Shown: one piece after another, positions 36,748-46,898 of the stretch
Layout: every line of letters starts with the position of its first letter
Position numbering within the stretch: the stretch's first letter is position 1
NCBI RefSeq assembly: GCF_004135585.1
Contig: NZ_CP035501.1
Coordinates: forward strand, 979,001-1,043,000
DNA from: Sphingosinicella sp. BN140058
GTDB lineage: Bacteria; Pseudomonadota; Alphaproteobacteria; Sphingomonadales; Sphingomonadaceae
Length of the DNA stretch: 64,000 nucleotides
Direction: 5' to 3'
Program-made: the position numbers and the translations under genes
The notes under the pieces: model-generated
Databases searched by the model: none
What the model was told of the DNA's origin: nothing
What the model saw: the letters and a program-made list of their open reading frames with translations, nothing else

Positions 36748-37559
36748 GTTTCGATCCGGCCAGATTCGCCCCGGCGCACTTTCTGTGGACGTTCGACGCG
36801 GGGGTGGCGACGATCACGCTCAACCGGCCCGAGCGCAAGAATCCGCTCACCTTCGAGAGCTATGCCGAGCTTCGCGACACCTTCCGGGCGCTGGTCCCCG
36901 CCCGGGACGTCAGGGCCGTGGTGATCGCCGGCGCCGGCGGCAATTTCAGCTCTGGCGGCGATGTCCATGAGATCATCGGTCCGCTGACGGAGATGGCGAT
37001 CCCGGAGTTGCTGGATTTCACCCGCATGACCGGCGACCTCGTCAAGGCGATGCGCGCCTGTCCACAACCGATCGTCGCGGCCGCCGACGGCATCTGCGTC
37101 GGCGCCGGTGCGATCGTCGCGATGGCCTCGGACCTCCGTCTCGCCACCCCGGAGACGAAGACCGCCTTTCTGTTCACCCGAGTCGGCCTCGCCGGCTGCG
37201 ACATGGGCGCCTGCGCGATCCTGCCGCGCATCATCGGCCAGGGCCGTGCGAGCGAATTGCTGTTCACGGGGCGGGTAATGACCGCCGAGGAAGGCGAGCG
37301 CTGGGGCTTCTTCAACCGGCTGGTGCCGCGCGATTGCTTGCTCGAAGAGGCGGGCACCGTCGCGCGAAGCCTCGCCGCCGGCCCGAGCTTCGCCCACGGC
37401 ATCACCAAGACCCAGCTCAACCTCGAATGGAATGTCAGCCTGGAAACGGCGATCGAGATGGAAGCCCAGGCGCAGGCGATCTGCATGGCCACCAACGACT
37501 TCCGCCGCGCCTTCGAAGCCTTCGCGGCGAAACGAAATCCGGAGTTCCGGGGTGATTGA
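36744..37559 (+). CDS. Enoyl-CoA hydratase/isomerase-family protein (271 aa)
   Basis: A crotonase-fold protein. The oxyanion-hole segments are [15 protein letters not shown] (about residues 62-76) and [29 protein letters not shown] and the [11 protein letters not shown] segment follow. It starts at GTG 36744, overlapping the SDR stop, with GGGGGAGAAG upstream. In a CoA-dependent aromatic pathway it would hydrate or cleave a ring-derived enoyl-CoA. Family assignment is secure; the exact substrate is unknown. Confidence 0.85.
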   Translation: MSFDPARFAPAHFLWTFDAGVATITLNRPERKNPLTFESYAELRDTFRALVPARDVRAVVIAGAGGNFSSGGDVHEIIGPLTEMAIPELLDFTRMTGDLVKAMRACPQPIVAAADGICVGAGAIVAMASDLRLATPETKTAFLFTRVGLAGCDMGACAILPRIIGQGRASELLFTGRVMTAEEGERWGFFNRLVPRDCLLEEAGTVARSLAAGPSFAHGITKTQLNLEWNVSLETAIEMEAQAQAICMATNDFRRAFEAFAAKRNPEFRGD

Positions 37560-37568
37560 TGTCCTGAG

Positions 37569-37714
37569 ATCACCCCTCCCTTCAAGGGAGGGGAAGGGGG
37601 TGGGTCAGCACCGAGGCGGCTCGATGCCGCCGAGGGGCTATGGGCGTCCTGACCCCCATCGAGGGGGTTCGGGCGCAACCCACCCCCAGCCCCTCCCTCG
37701 AAGGGAGAGGTGAC
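37569..37714. repeat. Palindromic repeat element 2 (operon-internal)
   Basis: A 146-base element with imperfect 37-base inverted arms (37569-37605 and 37678-37714), differing at about six positions. Each arm contains its own small palindrome (CTCCCTTC-AAGGGAGGGG type). The centre holds GGCGGC-TCGAT-GCCGCC and CCCCC-ATCGA-GGGGG. The right end supplies GGGAGAGG, the ribosome-binding site of the acyl-CoA dehydrogenase gene. It looks like a REP/MITE-type element rather than a terminator. Confidence 0.75.
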
Positions 37715-37718
37715 CCAA

Positions 37719-38891
37719 ATGAGGGCAGACCGATCCTTCCTCGACTGGCCGTTCTTCGACGATGCGCACCGCGCGCTGGGGCAAGAGCTCGAGGGCTGGT
37801 GCGCGGCCGAACTCGGCGACGAGGGCGAGGCGGCCGACGTCGACTCCGCCTGCCGCGGCCTCGTTGCCAAGCTCGGGGCGGCCGGGTGGCTGCGCTACTG
37901 CGTTCCCGCCGCTCAAGGCGGGATGCACGAGCAGCTCGACGTGCGCTCGCTTGCCTTGATCCGCGAAACGCTGGCGCGCCATTCCGGGCTCGCCGACTTT
38001 GCGTTCGCGATGCAGGGGCTCGGATCGGGCACGATCAGCCTGTTCGGCACGGACGCGCAGAAGAGCGCCTATCTCCCTGCCGTGGCGCGGGGAGACAAGA
38101 TCGCGGCGTTCGCCCTGACCGAACCCGAATCCGGCTCCGATGTCGCCGCGATCGAAACGGCAGCGACCGCGACGAAGGACGGCTGGATCGTCGACGGTGC
38201 CAAGACCTTCATCTCCAACGGCGGCATCGCCGATTATTATGTCCTGTTCGCCCGCACCGGAGAAGCGCCCGGCGCCAAAGGCATTTCCGCCTTCCTGGTC
38301 GATCGCGACAGTCCTGGCCTCGACGACAGCGAGCGGATCGACGTCATCGCACCGCACCCGCTGGCCACCCTGCGCTTCTCGGCGATGCCCCTGCCCGCCG
38401 AAGCGCTGCTCGGGGAGCTTGGCCGAGGCTTCGCGCAGGCGATGGCGACACTCGACATTTTCCGCACCACCGTTGGCGCGGCGGCGCTCGGCTTCGCCCG
38501 GCGCGCCCTTGCCGAGGCGACCATGCGAGCGTTGTCGCGGCGGCTCGGCGGCGGCATGCTCGCCGACAACCCGATCACCCAATCGAAGCTCGCCGAGATG
38601 GTGCTCGACGTCGAGACCTCCGCCTTGCTCGTCTATCGCGCCGCCTGGCTGCGCGACGTTCGGCAACAGCGCAACAGCCGCGAAGCGGCTCTGGCCAAGC
38701 TCCACGCAACCGACAGCGCGCAGGCGGTGATCGACAAGGCGGTGCAGATCTTCGGCGGCCTGGGCGTCACGCGCGGCAACCCGGTCGAGCGTCTCTACCG
38801 CGAGATCCGGGCGCTGCGCATCTACGAAGGCGCATCGGAAGTGCAGAAGATCGTGATCGCGCGCGCTCATCTTGCGGAGCATCGGCCATGA
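37719..38891 (+). CDS. Acyl-CoA dehydrogenase-family protein (390 aa)
   Basis: An FAD-dependent acyl-CoA dehydrogenase. Recognisable parts are [12 protein letters not shown] (the FAD/substrate loop, about residue 130), [13 protein letters not shown], the [12 protein letters not shown] helices, and the C-terminal [22 protein letters not shown]...Y-E-G-A-S-E-V-Q-K. The usual catalytic Glu region lies near YEGASE. I prefer ATG 37719, eight bases after GGGAGAGG. GTG 37710 would leave no ribosome-binding site. The stop overlaps the RidA start as ATGA. Confidence 0.87.
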   Translation: MRADRSFLDWPFFDDAHRALGQELEGWCAAELGDEGEAADVDSACRGLVAKLGAAGWLRYCVPAAQGGMHEQLDVRSLALIRETLARHSGLADFAFAMQGLGSGTISLFGTDAQKSAYLPAVARGDKIAAFALTEPESGSDVAAIETAATATKDGWIVDGAKTFISNGGIADYYVLFARTGEAPGAKGISAFLVDRDSPGLDDSERIDVIAPHPLATLRFSAMPLPAEALLGELGRGFAQAMATLDIFRTTVGAAALGFARRALAEATMRALSRRLGGGMLADNPITQSKLAEMVLDVETSALLVYRAAWLRDVRQQRNSREAALAKLHATDSAQAVIDKAVQIFGGLGVTRGNPVERLYREIRALRIYEGASEVQKIVIARAHLAEHRP

Positions 38892-39280
38892 AGACTCTCC
38901 TGCCCCCCGGCTGGCCGCGGCCCAAGGGCTATTCCAACGGGATCTCGACGCGGGGGCGGTTGATCTTCACCGCGGGCGTCGTCGGCTGGGATTCGGCGGA
39001 ACGCTTCGCCGCCCACGATCTCGCCGGACAGTTCGCCCAGGTGCTGCGCAACACGCTCGCCATCCTCGCCGAAGACGGCGCGCGGGCCGAACATGTCGTT
39101 CGGATGACCTGCTACATCACCAGCTGCGAGGATTACCGCCAGAGCCTGCCGGCGATCGGCGCTGCCTGGCGCGACATCATGGGCAAGCATTATCCTGCGA
39201 TGGCGGTCGTCCAAGTCTCTCGCCTCGTCGAGGATTATGCCCGGATCGAGATCGAGACGATCGCGGTGGTGCCCGACTGA
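38888..39280 (+). CDS. RidA/YjgF-family protein (130 aa)
   Basis: RidA-family proteins hydrolyse reactive enamines/imines to ketones and ammonia. The fold features are visible: [28 protein letters not shown], the R-M-T-C-Y-I-T strand, Y-P-A-M-A-V-V-Q-V, and V-E-I-E-type final strands. The canonical catalytic Arg of strict RidA is not obvious (VVQVSRLV), so it may be an Rid-subfamily member. Its position between the dehydrogenase and the CoA ligase, with ATGA overlaps at both ends, suggests a dedicated step. If the substrate is anthranilate, de-amination of a ring-reduced enamine would be logical. Confidence 0.82.
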   Translation: MKTLLPPGWPRPKGYSNGISTRGRLIFTAGVVGWDSAERFAAHDLAGQFAQVLRNTLAILAEDGARAEHVVRMTCYITSCEDYRQSLPAIGAAWRDIMGKHYPAMAVVQVSRLVEDYARIEIETIAVVPD

Positions 39281-40887
39281 TGGCGCCGACGGCGCATCTC
39301 GACACGTTCGTGCGGGATCGCCTGCCGCCACCGGAGCATCAGCCCGACTTCCTGTTCACGCTGCCCGAGCTTCGCTATCCCGAGCGCCTCAACGCCGCGG
39401 TGACGCTGATCGCCAGCGGCGCCGACGACGCAGTCGCGGTGGTGAACGACCAGGGCGCGTGGACCTATGGCGACATGCGCAGGCTCTCCGATCGCATCGC
39501 CCGGCTGCTGGTGGAAGAGGAAGGGCTGGTTCCGGGCAATCGCGTCCTCCTGCGCGGCCCCAATGGCGCAATGCTCTTCGCCTGCTGGCTCGGCGTGCTC
39601 AAGGCCGGCGGCATCGTCGTCGCCACCATGCCGATCCTGCGTCCGGGCGAGTTGCGAACCATCCTGGAGCGCGCCCGGATCAGCCACGCCATCGTCGATG
39701 CGCATTGCCTCGACGACTTCGCCGCGGCTGCGGATCACAATGATGTGCTACGCTCCACGCTCGTCTACCAGGGCGATCACGGAGGCGGCCCGTTCGAGGC
39801 CCGGCTGGCGCAGGCCGCATCCGGCTTCGAGGCCGTCGGCACCTGGCGGGACGACGTTGCCCTGATCGCCTTCACCTCGGGAACCACCGGCAAGCCCAAG
39901 GGCTGCATCCACTTTCACCGCGATATCCTGGCATCGGCGGACAGCTTCGCACGGCACATCCTGCAGCCACGCCCCCAGGATCGCTGGGCCTGCTCGGCAC
40001 CGATCGCCTTCACGTTCGGCCTCGGCATGCTGCTGATCTTCCCTTGGCGCTTCGGCGGCACCGCGGTGACGATCGGCCAACCGAGCCCCGCTGCCATGCT
40101 CGAAGCGATCGAACGGCACCGTGTCACCACGCTTGCGACGGCCCCGACCGCCTACAAGGCGATGCTCGGCCTGCCGGGCGGGCGGCGGCTATCGTCGCTT
40201 CGCACCTGCGTCTCGGCCGGCGAGCATCTTCCTGCCGCCACTTCGGACGCCTGGCACGCAGCGACCGGCCTTCGCATCGTCGACGGCATCGGCGCCACCG
40301 AGATGATGCATGTCTTCATCTCCGCAGCGGGAGACGCGATCCGTGCAGGCGCGACCGGCAAGGCGGTGCCGGGCTACCAGGCCTGCGTGCTCGATCCCGA
40401 CGGACGGCCGCTTGCGGCGGGAACCGGCAGGCTCGCGGTCAAGGGCCCGACCGGCTGCCGCTACCTCGACGACGACCGTCAACGCCTGTACGTGCAGGAC
40501 GGCTGGAACGTCACCGGCGACACCTACCGGACCGACGAAGACGGCTACTTCTGGTACATCGCGCGATCCGACGACATGATCGTCTCGGCCGGCTACAATA
40601 TCGGCGCACCGGAGGTCGAGAATGCGCTCTATGCGCATCCCGCGGTGCAGGAATGCGCAGTGATCGGCGTACCATGCGAGGAGCGCGGCCAGAAGGTGAA
40701 GGCGTTCGTCGTCGTTGCGCCGGGCCACCACGCCGGAGCGGATCTCGCCGCCGCGCTGCAGGCCCATGTCAAGGCGACGATCGCGCCCTACAAATATCCC
40801 CGCGAGATCGCCTTCGTCACAGGACTGCCGAAAACCGCGACCGGCAAGCTCCAGCGCTTCCAGCTCCGGAGTCTCAACGAAGGCTGA
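39280..40887 (+). CDS. Benzoate/2-aminobenzoate-CoA ligase-type enzyme (535 aa)
   Basis: An adenylate-forming CoA ligase. The P-loop motif is T-S-G-T-T-G-K-P-K-G-C near residue 200, directly followed by I-H-F-H-R-D. Other motifs are G-A-T-E-M-M-H-V-F-I-S-A near residue 345, the T-G-D-T-Y motif, R-S-D-D-M-I, and the C-terminal P-K-T-A-T-G-K-L-Q-R. The H-F-H-R-D and E-M-x-H-x-F-I-S-A segments are like 2-aminobenzoate-CoA ligases. The ATG at 39280 overlaps the RidA stop (TGATG). It is the last gene of the operon and abuts the convergent SleB gene with no gap. It activates an aromatic acid for the monooxygenase-reductase. Confidence 0.87.
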   Translation: MAPTAHLDTFVRDRLPPPEHQPDFLFTLPELRYPERLNAAVTLIASGADDAVAVVNDQGAWTYGDMRRLSDRIARLLVEEEGLVPGNRVLLRGPNGAMLFACWLGVLKAGGIVVATMPILRPGELRTILERARISHAIVDAHCLDDFAAAADHNDVLRSTLVYQGDHGGGPFEARLAQAASGFEAVGTWRDDVALIAFTSGTTGKPKGCIHFHRDILASADSFARHILQPRPQDRWACSAPIAFTFGLGMLLIFPWRFGGTAVTIGQPSPAAMLEAIERHRVTTLATAPTAYKAMLGLPGGRRLSSLRTCVSAGEHLPAATSDAWHAATGLRIVDGIGATEMMHVFISAAGDAIRAGATGKAVPGYQACVLDPDGRPLAAGTGRLAVKGPTGCRYLDDDRQRLYVQDGWNVTGDTYRTDEDGYFWYIARSDDMIVSAGYNIGAPEVENALYAHPAVQECAVIGVPCEERGQKVKAFVVVAPGHHAGADLAAALQAHVKATIAPYKYPREIAFVTGLPKTATGKLQRFQLRSLNEG

Positions 40888-42105
40888 TCAGCAGGCCTGG
40901 GGTTGGGCTGTCCCCTGCGTGGCGCTCGGCAGCTTTCGGACGCCCTCGAGGCATTTCGGTGCCGCGGGTGCAGCCTCGGCCTTTGCCGGAGCTGTTGCGG
41001 CTGCCGGCTTCCCGCCGGTGGGGGGCGAAGGCAGCCCGGACAAGGCCCAGTGCAGGCTCGCGCTTGCGGGCTCGCCGCCGCGGGCGAGTGCGGCGTCGGT
41101 CGCGGCCTCGCGAGTCATCGGCTCATAGCGGCGAATAACCTGGCGCTTGCTGATGTCCGAGGTCAGCGATCCCGTCGCAGACGCGGGAACCACACCCGGC
41201 GGAAGCTCCCCCTTGGCGGCCGCCTCAGCGGCAGCGAGCGCCGCGGCTTCGTCGGTGGTCGGCTCGACCGCCCCGGCGAGGCTCGACGGATCGGAAGTCA
41301 GATGCCGCATCAGCGCGATCTGCGGCTCGAGCCCCGCGGCACGGAAGCGGAAGGCGGGCGGGCGGCCCCAGCCACCTTCCCAGCGGTAGAAAATGTGGGT
41401 GCCGACATTGGCAAGCTTGGTCAGGCTTGAGCTCCAATAGGGCACGACCCAGTTGGTGTGATAATGGGTCGCCCAGCCGACCGGCGCATACACCTTGCCC
41501 GCAAGCGCCTCCTCGGCGACCTTCCGCGCACGGGCCCATAGCACGGCCATCGGAGTCCGCCGGATCGCACCGTCGCAGGTGAAGGTGAACTGGCAACCGG
41601 TCGCACGCTCCGAACCCTGAAACACGACGCCGCAAACGGTACGCGGATAGGCCGGGTGACGGACCCGGTTCAGCACCACCTGTGCGACTGCACGCTGGCC
41701 GTCCACCGGCTCCGTCGCGGCTTCGTAATAGACGGCGGCAGTCAGGCATTCGAGGGCGCGCAGCCGGTCGACGGGGGTTGCGAAGCTGACGCCGAAGGGT
41801 CGCGCCGCGGGGTTAGGCAGGGTGGAGACCGGAACCGCGGAGTTGATCGCTAGCGCATCCTGCGGCGCGACGTCACGGAACCGCATCGGCTCCGGCTCGG
41901 GCGGGACGCCGAGCCCCGGAATGTGCGGCTTCGCGCCTGGAATGCTGGCGTGCGGAACGTTGCGCGTCTGCTCGGCCGGGGTGAGGCTAAATCCCGCGAT
42001 GAGCCAAAGAAGAGCGGCGAGTGCGAGCAGAATCGCCGCCGGCCAGGCCCGCTTCGAAGAAGCTGGTACCTCGAGGGCAGGCAATGCGGCAGTCGACGAC
42101 AGCAT
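40888..42105 (-). CDS. SleB-type cell-wall hydrolase, membrane-anchored (405 aa)
   Basis: Carries a Hydrolase_2 (SleB/CwlJ) domain, a peptidoglycan lytic amidase/transglycosylase-like fold. The catalytic-domain pattern is L-T-A-A-V-Y-Y-E-A-A-x-E-P-V-D-G-Q-R-A-V-A-Q-V-V-L-N-R-V-R-H-P (about residues 125-155), with G-V-V-F-Q-G and C-Q-F-T-F-T-C-D-G. An N-terminal transmembrane helix (AWPAAILLALAALLWLIAGF) likely anchors it, facing the periplasm. The C-terminal 120 residues are a Pro/Ala-rich disordered tail, longer than the domain needs. It converges on the CoA ligase gene; the stops are adjacent as TGATCA. Confidence 0.85.
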   Translation of the reverse strand: MLSSTAALPALEVPASSKRAWPAAILLALAALLWLIAGFSLTPAEQTRNVPHASIPGAKPHIPGLGVPPEPEPMRFRDVAPQDALAINSAVPVSTLPNPAARPFGVSFATPVDRLRALECLTAAVYYEAATEPVDGQRAVAQVVLNRVRHPAYPRTVCGVVFQGSERATGCQFTFTCDGAIRRTPMAVLWARARKVAEEALAGKVYAPVGWATHYHTNWVVPYWSSSLTKLANVGTHIFYRWEGGWGRPPAFRFRAAGLEPQIALMRHLTSDPSSLAGAVEPTTDEAAALAAAEAAAKGELPPGVVPASATGSLTSDISKRQVIRRYEPMTREAATDAALARGGEPASASLHWALSGLPSPPTGGKPAAATAPAKAEAAPAAPKCLEGVRKLPSATQGTAQPQAC

Positions 42106-42289
42106 CCACTACTCCAGAAAGGTCGGGCCCTTTAGTCCCCGCATCTGCAGGTGGCAAGCCTGGCCGCGGCGCAACAGCTTCGCGCCAAAGCCGCAGACTC
42201 GGACAAATCCACACCCGCTGAAGCCAGGAAAATGGGCGGGCGCCCTTCCTTTTGCAACCGTGCCGGGACAAACCGACGTCAGGCTTCGA
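42106..42289. other. Intergenic stretch between tgt and the SleB gene
   Basis: A 184-base gap with no credible ORF or RNA gene. A GGGCGCCCGCCC-ATTTT arrangement read leftward (about 42229-42249) could be a weak terminator for tgt. I see no other organised structure. Confidence 0.4.
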
Positions 42290-43420
42290 TCAGCGGCGGA
42301 GATAGCGCGCGCGGAAATCGTCGGCGAAAGGGGTCAGTCGCTGCTCTGCGATCGCGCCGCGAAGATCCGCCATCAAGGCCTGGTAGAAATGGATGTTGTG
42401 CTCGGTCATCAGCATGGCGCCGAGGATTTCGCCGGCCCGGACGAGATGATGGATATAGGCGCGCGACCAGGTATCGCAGACCGGGCAGCCGCATTCGGGA
42501 TCGAGCGGGGTCTCGTCCTCGCCGAAGCGGGCATTCTTGATGTTGATCGGTCCGCTGCGGGTGAAGGCCTGGCCGGTGCGGCCGGACCGCGTCGGCAGCA
42601 CGCAATCGAACATGTCGATCCCACGCTCGACCGCGCCGACGATGTCGTCGGGCTTGCCGACGCCCATCAGGTAGCGCGGACGGTCCGCCGGCAGCATTGG
42701 CGCGGCGAAATCGAGGGTGCGGAACATGATCTCCTGACCCTCGCCGACGGCAAGGCCGCCGACGGCATAGCCATCGAAGCCGATCTCGATCAGCTTCTCG
42801 GCCGAGATCTTGCGGAGATCCTCCTCCATCGCACCCTGCTGAATCCCGAACAGGGCGGCGCGCGCGGCATGGTCCTCGCCCGAATCGAACCCGTCGCGCG
42901 AGCGTCTGGCCCAGCGCATCGAGCGCTCCATCGACGCCGCCGCCTCGTCGCGGGTCGCCGGATAGGAGGTGCATTCGTCGAACGCCATGACGATATCGCT
43001 GCCGAGCAGGCGCTGGATCTCCATCGATCGCTCGGGCGTGATCATGTGGGCGGAGCCGTCGAGATGACTCTTGAAGCGGACTCCGTCCTCGCTCTTCTTG
43101 GTGAGTTCGGACAGGCTCATCACCTGATAGCCGCCGCTGTCGGTCAGGATCGGACGGTCCCATTTCATGAAGTTGTGGAGGCCGCCGAGCCGCGCGACCC
43201 GCTCCGCGCCGGGCCGCAGCATCAGGTGATAGGTGTTGCCGAGGATGATGTCGGCGCCCGCAGCACGGACGTCGGCCGGCTTCATCGCCTTGACGGTGGC
43301 CGCCGTGCCGACCGGCATGAAGGCGGGCGTGCGGATTTCGCCGCGCAGCATCGAGATTTTACCGGTGCGGGCGGCGCCGTCGGTCGCGGCGATCGAGAAG
43401 GAAAAGCGGGATGTGGTCAC
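42290..43420 (-). CDS. tgt: tRNA-guanine transglycosylase (376 aa)
   Basis: Exchanges guanine-34 for preQ1 in tRNAs with GUN anticodons, leading to queuosine. The catalytic Asp lies in L-T-D-S-G-G-Y-Q (Asp 94), the second active-site segment is F-D-C-V-L-P-T-R, and the zinc site reads C-G-C-P-V-C followed by H-H. Length is standard for bacterial Tgt. No queA or other queuosine gene is adjacent. Start ATG at 43420. Cytoplasmic. Confidence 0.97.
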   Translation of the reverse strand: MTTSRFSFSIAATDGAARTGKISMLRGEIRTPAFMPVGTAATVKAMKPADVRAAGADIILGNTYHLMLRPGAERVARLGGLHNFMKWDRPILTDSGGYQVMSLSELTKKSEDGVRFKSHLDGSAHMITPERSMEIQRLLGSDIVMAFDECTSYPATRDEAAASMERSMRWARRSRDGFDSGEDHAARAALFGIQQGAMEEDLRKISAEKLIEIGFDGYAVGGLAVGEGQEIMFRTLDFAAPMLPADRPRYLMGVGKPDDIVGAVERGIDMFDCVLPTRSGRTGQAFTRSGPINIKNARFGEDETPLDPECGCPVCDTWSRAYIHHLVRAGEILGAMLMTEHNIHFYQALMADLRGAIAEQRLTPFADDFRARYLRR

Positions 43421-43476
43421 GGGGAATGGGCCTTAGGCGGGGCGGCAACCGCGTTCAACCCGGCCCCGCCGAACGG

Positions 43477-45507
43477 TCAATCGTCGAGCATCTCGCGAAC
43501 CTTGGCGGCGAGCGCCTGATAGGTGAAGGGTTTGGGCAGCAGATCGACGCCGCTCTCCAGCCGACCGTCGCGAACGATGACGTCGCGCGGGTAGCCCGAC
43601 ATGTAGAGGATGCGCAGGCCCGGCGAGAACACCTGGGCGCGCTCGGCGAGTTCGCGGCCTGTCATGCCGGGCATGATCACGTCGGTCAGCACCAAGGCGA
43701 TAGACTTGCCGCTATGACGCAGCACATCCATGGCATGGTGAGCATCCCGCGCCTCGAGCACGGCATAGCCGAGCTCGGTCAGGCTCTCGACCGCATAGGC
43801 CCGGACGTCCTCATCGTCCTCGACGACCAGAATGGTCTCGCTCAGCCGGCCCTGTCTTGCCTCGGGCGCCGGCTGCTCCTCCCCATCGCCATGGGCACCG
43901 TGCAGCCGCGGCAACAGGATGCGGATCGTCGTACCCTCGCCGACCACCGAACGGATCTCGACGTCGCCGCCGGACTGGTGAACGAAGCCATAGACCATCG
44001 ACAGGCCGAGTCCGGTGCCTTTGCCGACCTCCTTGGTGGTGAAGAAGGGATCGAAGGCGCGCCCGATGGTGGCCTCGTCCATCCCCGATCCGGTGTCGGT
44101 GATTGAGATGGCGACATATTCGCCCGCGTCGATCGCCATGTGCGCCGCCGGAGCCATCACGCGCTCGTTGGCGGCGACGATGGTCAGCCGGCCGCTGCCG
44201 TCCATGGCATCTCGCGCGTTCACGACGAGGTTCAGGATCGCGTTTTCAAGCTGATTGGCGTCGACTTCGACCCGCCACAGATCGGGCGCAATCCGGGTAC
44301 CGAAAAGTATCCGCTCGCCGAGGGTCCGCGTGAGCAGATCGTTCATGCCCTCGAGCAAGCGCCCGAGATGAACGCGCTTGGGATCGAGCGGCTGCCGGCG
44401 CGAAAAGGCGAGCAGCCGCTGGGTGAGCGACGCCGCGCGTTCCGAGCTCTTGAGAGCATTGCCGAGCGCGCGGGAGATCCGGTCGTCCGCCTCCGGGCTC
44501 ATGCGGCGCATCGCCATGTCGAGATTGCCGATGATCACCGTCAGCAGATTGTTGAAATCGTGGGCGATGCCACCGGTCAGCTGCCCCACCGCCTCCATCT
44601 TCTGGGACTGGCGGAGCGCATCCTCGGCCTCCTTGCGGCTGGCAATCTCCTCTTCGACACGGGCTTCGAGCGTCTCGTTGAGCTCTCGGAGCTGCTCCTG
44701 GGCGCGTCGCGACTCGGTGATGTCGTAGATGACGCCGACGTGGCGCATGCCGGCGCCCTCATTGTCGCGGATTGCCTCGCCGCGCCGCGCAATCCAGCGA
44801 TATTCCCGATCGTCGGCACGGCGAATGCGGATCTCGGCATATTCAACCGCCGAGCCGGGATGATCCTCGGCGTCGAGCAATTCACCCTGCTCGACGCAGG
44901 CGTTGATGGTGGCAACGGGGAGCACGGCCGCGGAATGGAGGCCCAACAGGCGGCAGAATTGTTCCGAGACGGAGGCCGTGCCGAAGCCTGGAACGTGCTC
45001 GAACGTGCCGACTCCGCCGGCGCTCTGTGCAATGCGAAGCCGCTCTTCGATCCGCCGGCGCGCGGTGACGTCGATCAGGATCCCAGAGAAGCGGATCGGA
45101 CGCTCATTGGCATCATAATGACAGCGGCCGTGCGCCTCAACCCAGCGCACGACGCCGTCATCGCCGATCAGGCGATAGGTCTTGAGAAAGACTTCGGCGC
45201 CATGGAGCATGCCGGCGACGGCGATACGGATACGGGGCGCGTCGCTCGGGTCGATGGCTGCGAAGAACGTCTCGGTCGGCAGCCCTGCGGCGGCCCGATC
45301 GGCATCGACCCCATAGAGCGCTGCCAGCCGCGGATCGAAGTAGAGCAGACGGGCCTCTATGTCCCAATCCCAGGCTCCGGCGGCGCCTGCCGCCGCCAAC
45401 GACACGTTCAGCCTCTCGCCAAGATCGGCCAGCATGCCGGGCTCGCGGAGTCCGCTCGCCGCGGCCGCCCCGAACAGGGTGGTGAGGCCGGGCCCGGATT
45501 CAGCCAA
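43477..45507 (-). CDS. PAS-PAS hybrid histidine kinase with C-terminal receiver (676 aa)
   Basis: A soluble hybrid sensor kinase: two PAS/PAC domains (about residues 35-150 and 160-270), a coiled-coil linker, a HisKA domain with the phospho-acceptor in [11 protein letters not shown] (His 316), an HATPase ([23 protein letters not shown]) and a receiver (phospho-Asp in [10 protein letters not shown]). No transmembrane helix. The likely start is TTG 45507, overlapping the CheC stop by eight bases with GACGAAG upstream, so it is the last gene of the chemotaxis-like operon. An internal ATG at 45435 is an alternative. It may phosphorylate the stand-alone receiver of the same operon. Confidence 0.87.
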   Translation of the reverse strand: MAESGPGLTTLFGAAAASGLREPGMLADLGERLNVSLAAAGAAGAWDWDIEARLLYFDPRLAALYGVDADRAAAGLPTETFFAAIDPSDAPRIRIAVAGMLHGAEVFLKTYRLIGDDGVVRWVEAHGRCHYDANERPIRFSGILIDVTARRRIEERLRIAQSAGGVGTFEHVPGFGTASVSEQFCRLLGLHSAAVLPVATINACVEQGELLDAEDHPGSAVEYAEIRIRRADDREYRWIARRGEAIRDNEGAGMRHVGVIYDITESRRAQEQLRELNETLEARVEEEIASRKEAEDALRQSQKMEAVGQLTGGIAHDFNNLLTVIIGNLDMAMRRMSPEADDRISRALGNALKSSERAASLTQRLLAFSRRQPLDPKRVHLGRLLEGMNDLLTRTLGERILFGTRIAPDLWRVEVDANQLENAILNLVVNARDAMDGSGRLTIVAANERVMAPAAHMAIDAGEYVAISITDTGSGMDEATIGRAFDPFFTTKEVGKGTGLGLSMVYGFVHQSGGDVEIRSVVGEGTTIRILLPRLHGAHGDGEEQPAPEARQGRLSETILVVEDDEDVRAYAVESLTELGYAVLEARDAHHAMDVLRHSGKSIALVLTDVIMPGMTGRELAERAQVFSPGLRILYMSGYPRDVIVRDGRLESGVDLLPKPFTYQALAAKVREMLDD

Positions 45508-46162
45508 GCGCTTCGTCCCCGCCGGCAGGCGCCTCGCCGACCACTTCGACGATGAACTGGCCGAGCAGGTCCTTGAGGGTGGTCAGCGACGGCATGTCCA
45601 TCATCATCGCGATGTAGCCGCGCAGGTCGCGCTCGCGCACCGAGAAGTTGATGTACAGGAACAGCACCAGGCCCTCTTCGCCGCTGTCCGGCTCACACTC
45701 GAACAGGTCGCGCCCCGGGCCTCTGCACACCACGGGTATGGACATGGTGAGCGGGCGTCGCAGCATGTTCGCCATCGTCGCCAGGCACCCGTTGAGGATG
45801 ACGTTGCCGGTCTCGGCAAGCGCTTCGTCCTCGATTGCGACGACATCCTCGGGCGACATTTCGTCGCCCGTGACGGCACGGACCAATTCCAGGCTGTTGT
45901 CTTCGGGAAAGATCAGCATCGCACGACCGGAGAAGGCCCCCGCGAAGCTTTGCCGCACCGCGACGAGATCGTTGCTTTCTCTCTGCCCGAGCAGGCTTGC
46001 GGCGCGCTCGCGGGTGACGATCTCGACCGCGGGTACGGACAGCAGAACCTGCTTTCCCACCATCTTGCGGAGCGAGGCGGCAGCGCGGCTGACCCCGATG
46101 TTGACGATTTCGGTGAGCGCGTCCTGCTCGAGCTCGGTCAGCTCGATGCCGCTCACGATCAC
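45500..46162 (-). CDS. cheC: CheC-like CheY-phosphatase (220 aa)
   Basis: A CheC/CheX/FliY-family phosphatase that removes phosphate from CheY. Both E-x-x-N active motifs are visible: A-L-T-E-I-V-N-I-G near residue 15 and A-L-A-E-T-G-N-V near residue 115. The later Pro of the second motif region is present. No CheD is encoded alongside. It overlaps the receiver gene by four bases (ATGA) and the hybrid kinase gene by eight. Length is near normal. Confidence 0.85.
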   Translation of the reverse strand: MIVSGIELTELEQDALTEIVNIGVSRAAASLRKMVGKQVLLSVPAVEIVTRERAASLLGQRESNDLVAVRQSFAGAFSGRAMLIFPEDNSLELVRAVTGDEMSPEDVVAIEDEALAETGNVILNGCLATMANMLRRPLTMSIPVVCRGPGRDLFECEPDSGEEGLVLFLYINFSVRERDLRGYIAMMMDMPSLTTLKDLLGQFIVEVVGEAPAGGDEALG

Positions 46163-46542
46163 TTACCCGCCGACTTGAGACGCAGCGCCGCCCCGGAGAT
46201 GAAGCCCTGCAGCCCCTCCGATGTCAGCGGCTTGGCGACGAACGAGGCGTTGAGCGCCCGCGCCCGCGCGATGATCTCGTCCTGAATGTTGGCGGTGATG
46301 ATGGCGATCGGCATGTTGGGGTACGCCTCCCGCAGTTCCGCGGCGAGCGCCAGCCCATCCTTGTCTTCCATGTTGAAGTCGATCAGGGCGATGTCGACCT
46401 CTTCCGCAGCGACGACCTCCAGAGCTTGCGCCGCGTTCGCAGCTTCGATGCGCCGCCATTCCGGCTGGAGCTGGGTCAACGCCTTGCCGGCATTGATCCG
46501 CGCAAGCTTGCTGTCATCGACGACGAGAACGTTTACGGCCAT
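46159..46542 (-). CDS. Single-domain response regulator, CheY-like (127 aa)
   Basis: A stand-alone receiver. The acidic pair is DD at residues 9-10, the phospho-acceptor is Asp 55 (ALIDFNM), the Thr is in I-I-T-A-N, and the Lys in V-A-K-P-L. The NANI-type region and the C-terminal helix look normal. I start at ATG 46542; a GTG five codons upstream is less likely. It may be the output of the CheA encoded just upstream and a target of the CheC encoded just downstream. Confidence 0.88.
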   Translation of the reverse strand: MAVNVLVVDDSKLARINAGKALTQLQPEWRRIEAANAAQALEVVAAEEVDIALIDFNMEDKDGLALAAELREAYPNMPIAIITANIQDEIIARARALNASFVAKPLTSEGLQGFISGAALRLKSAGK

Positions 46543-46643
46543 GGAGTCTTTCTGCACCAGATTGGAAGGACCGGTCCAGCCAAGGCCGAGCCGATCCGCT
46601 TCCTAATGCAGATGCGTAGTGCAATGCGATGGGAAAATGGACT

Positions 46644-46898
46644 TTATCCCGTATCACTGGGCGCCGCGGCTTCGCTCAGGAGCGGGAGCACCCAGTCCGC
46701 GATGAAACCGCAGGGCTTGCCTTGAACCGGGACACCCGACGCCATCAGCGCCTGAAGCAAGGCGGTGTGGAGATGCTCACAGGCATCCAGATCGACTCGG
46801 ACGCCCGGCACCGACAAATGGCCGAGCAGGGCCTCGGCCTCCTCGATACCGCAGCGACCCTCGAAATGAATGACGCCGTCACGAAGCGCGATGCTCAT
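46644..46898 (-). CDS. STAS-domain protein (84 aa)
   Basis: A very small STAS-like protein (anti-sigma-factor-antagonist fold). It has a first strand I-H-F-E-G-R-C, V-D-L-D-A-C-E-H-L-H-T-A-L-L-Q-A-L-M-A (the usual helix 2 region with the phospho-site position) and a hydrophobic C-terminal helix. The canonical Ser/Thr before the helix is Thr in HLHT. Its ATG overlaps the CheA stop (ATGA). Such STAS proteins occur in some alphaproteobacterial che operons. Function there is not well defined. Confidence 0.75.
   Translation of the reverse strand: MSIALRDGVIHFEGRCGIEEAEALLGHLSVPGVRVDLDACEHLHTALLQALMASGVPVQGKPCGFIADWVLPLLSEAAAPSDTG

Noticed and set aside
35865..37714. Insertion sequence remnants around the palindromes
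   Set aside because: No transposase fragment, no target-site duplication that I can identify, and the elements are only 108 and 146 bases. They fit REP/MITE-like repeats better.
43421..43476. Possible regulatory RNA between tgt and the hybrid kinase gene
   Set aside because: Only 56 bases, no clear fold or promoter; nothing supports it.
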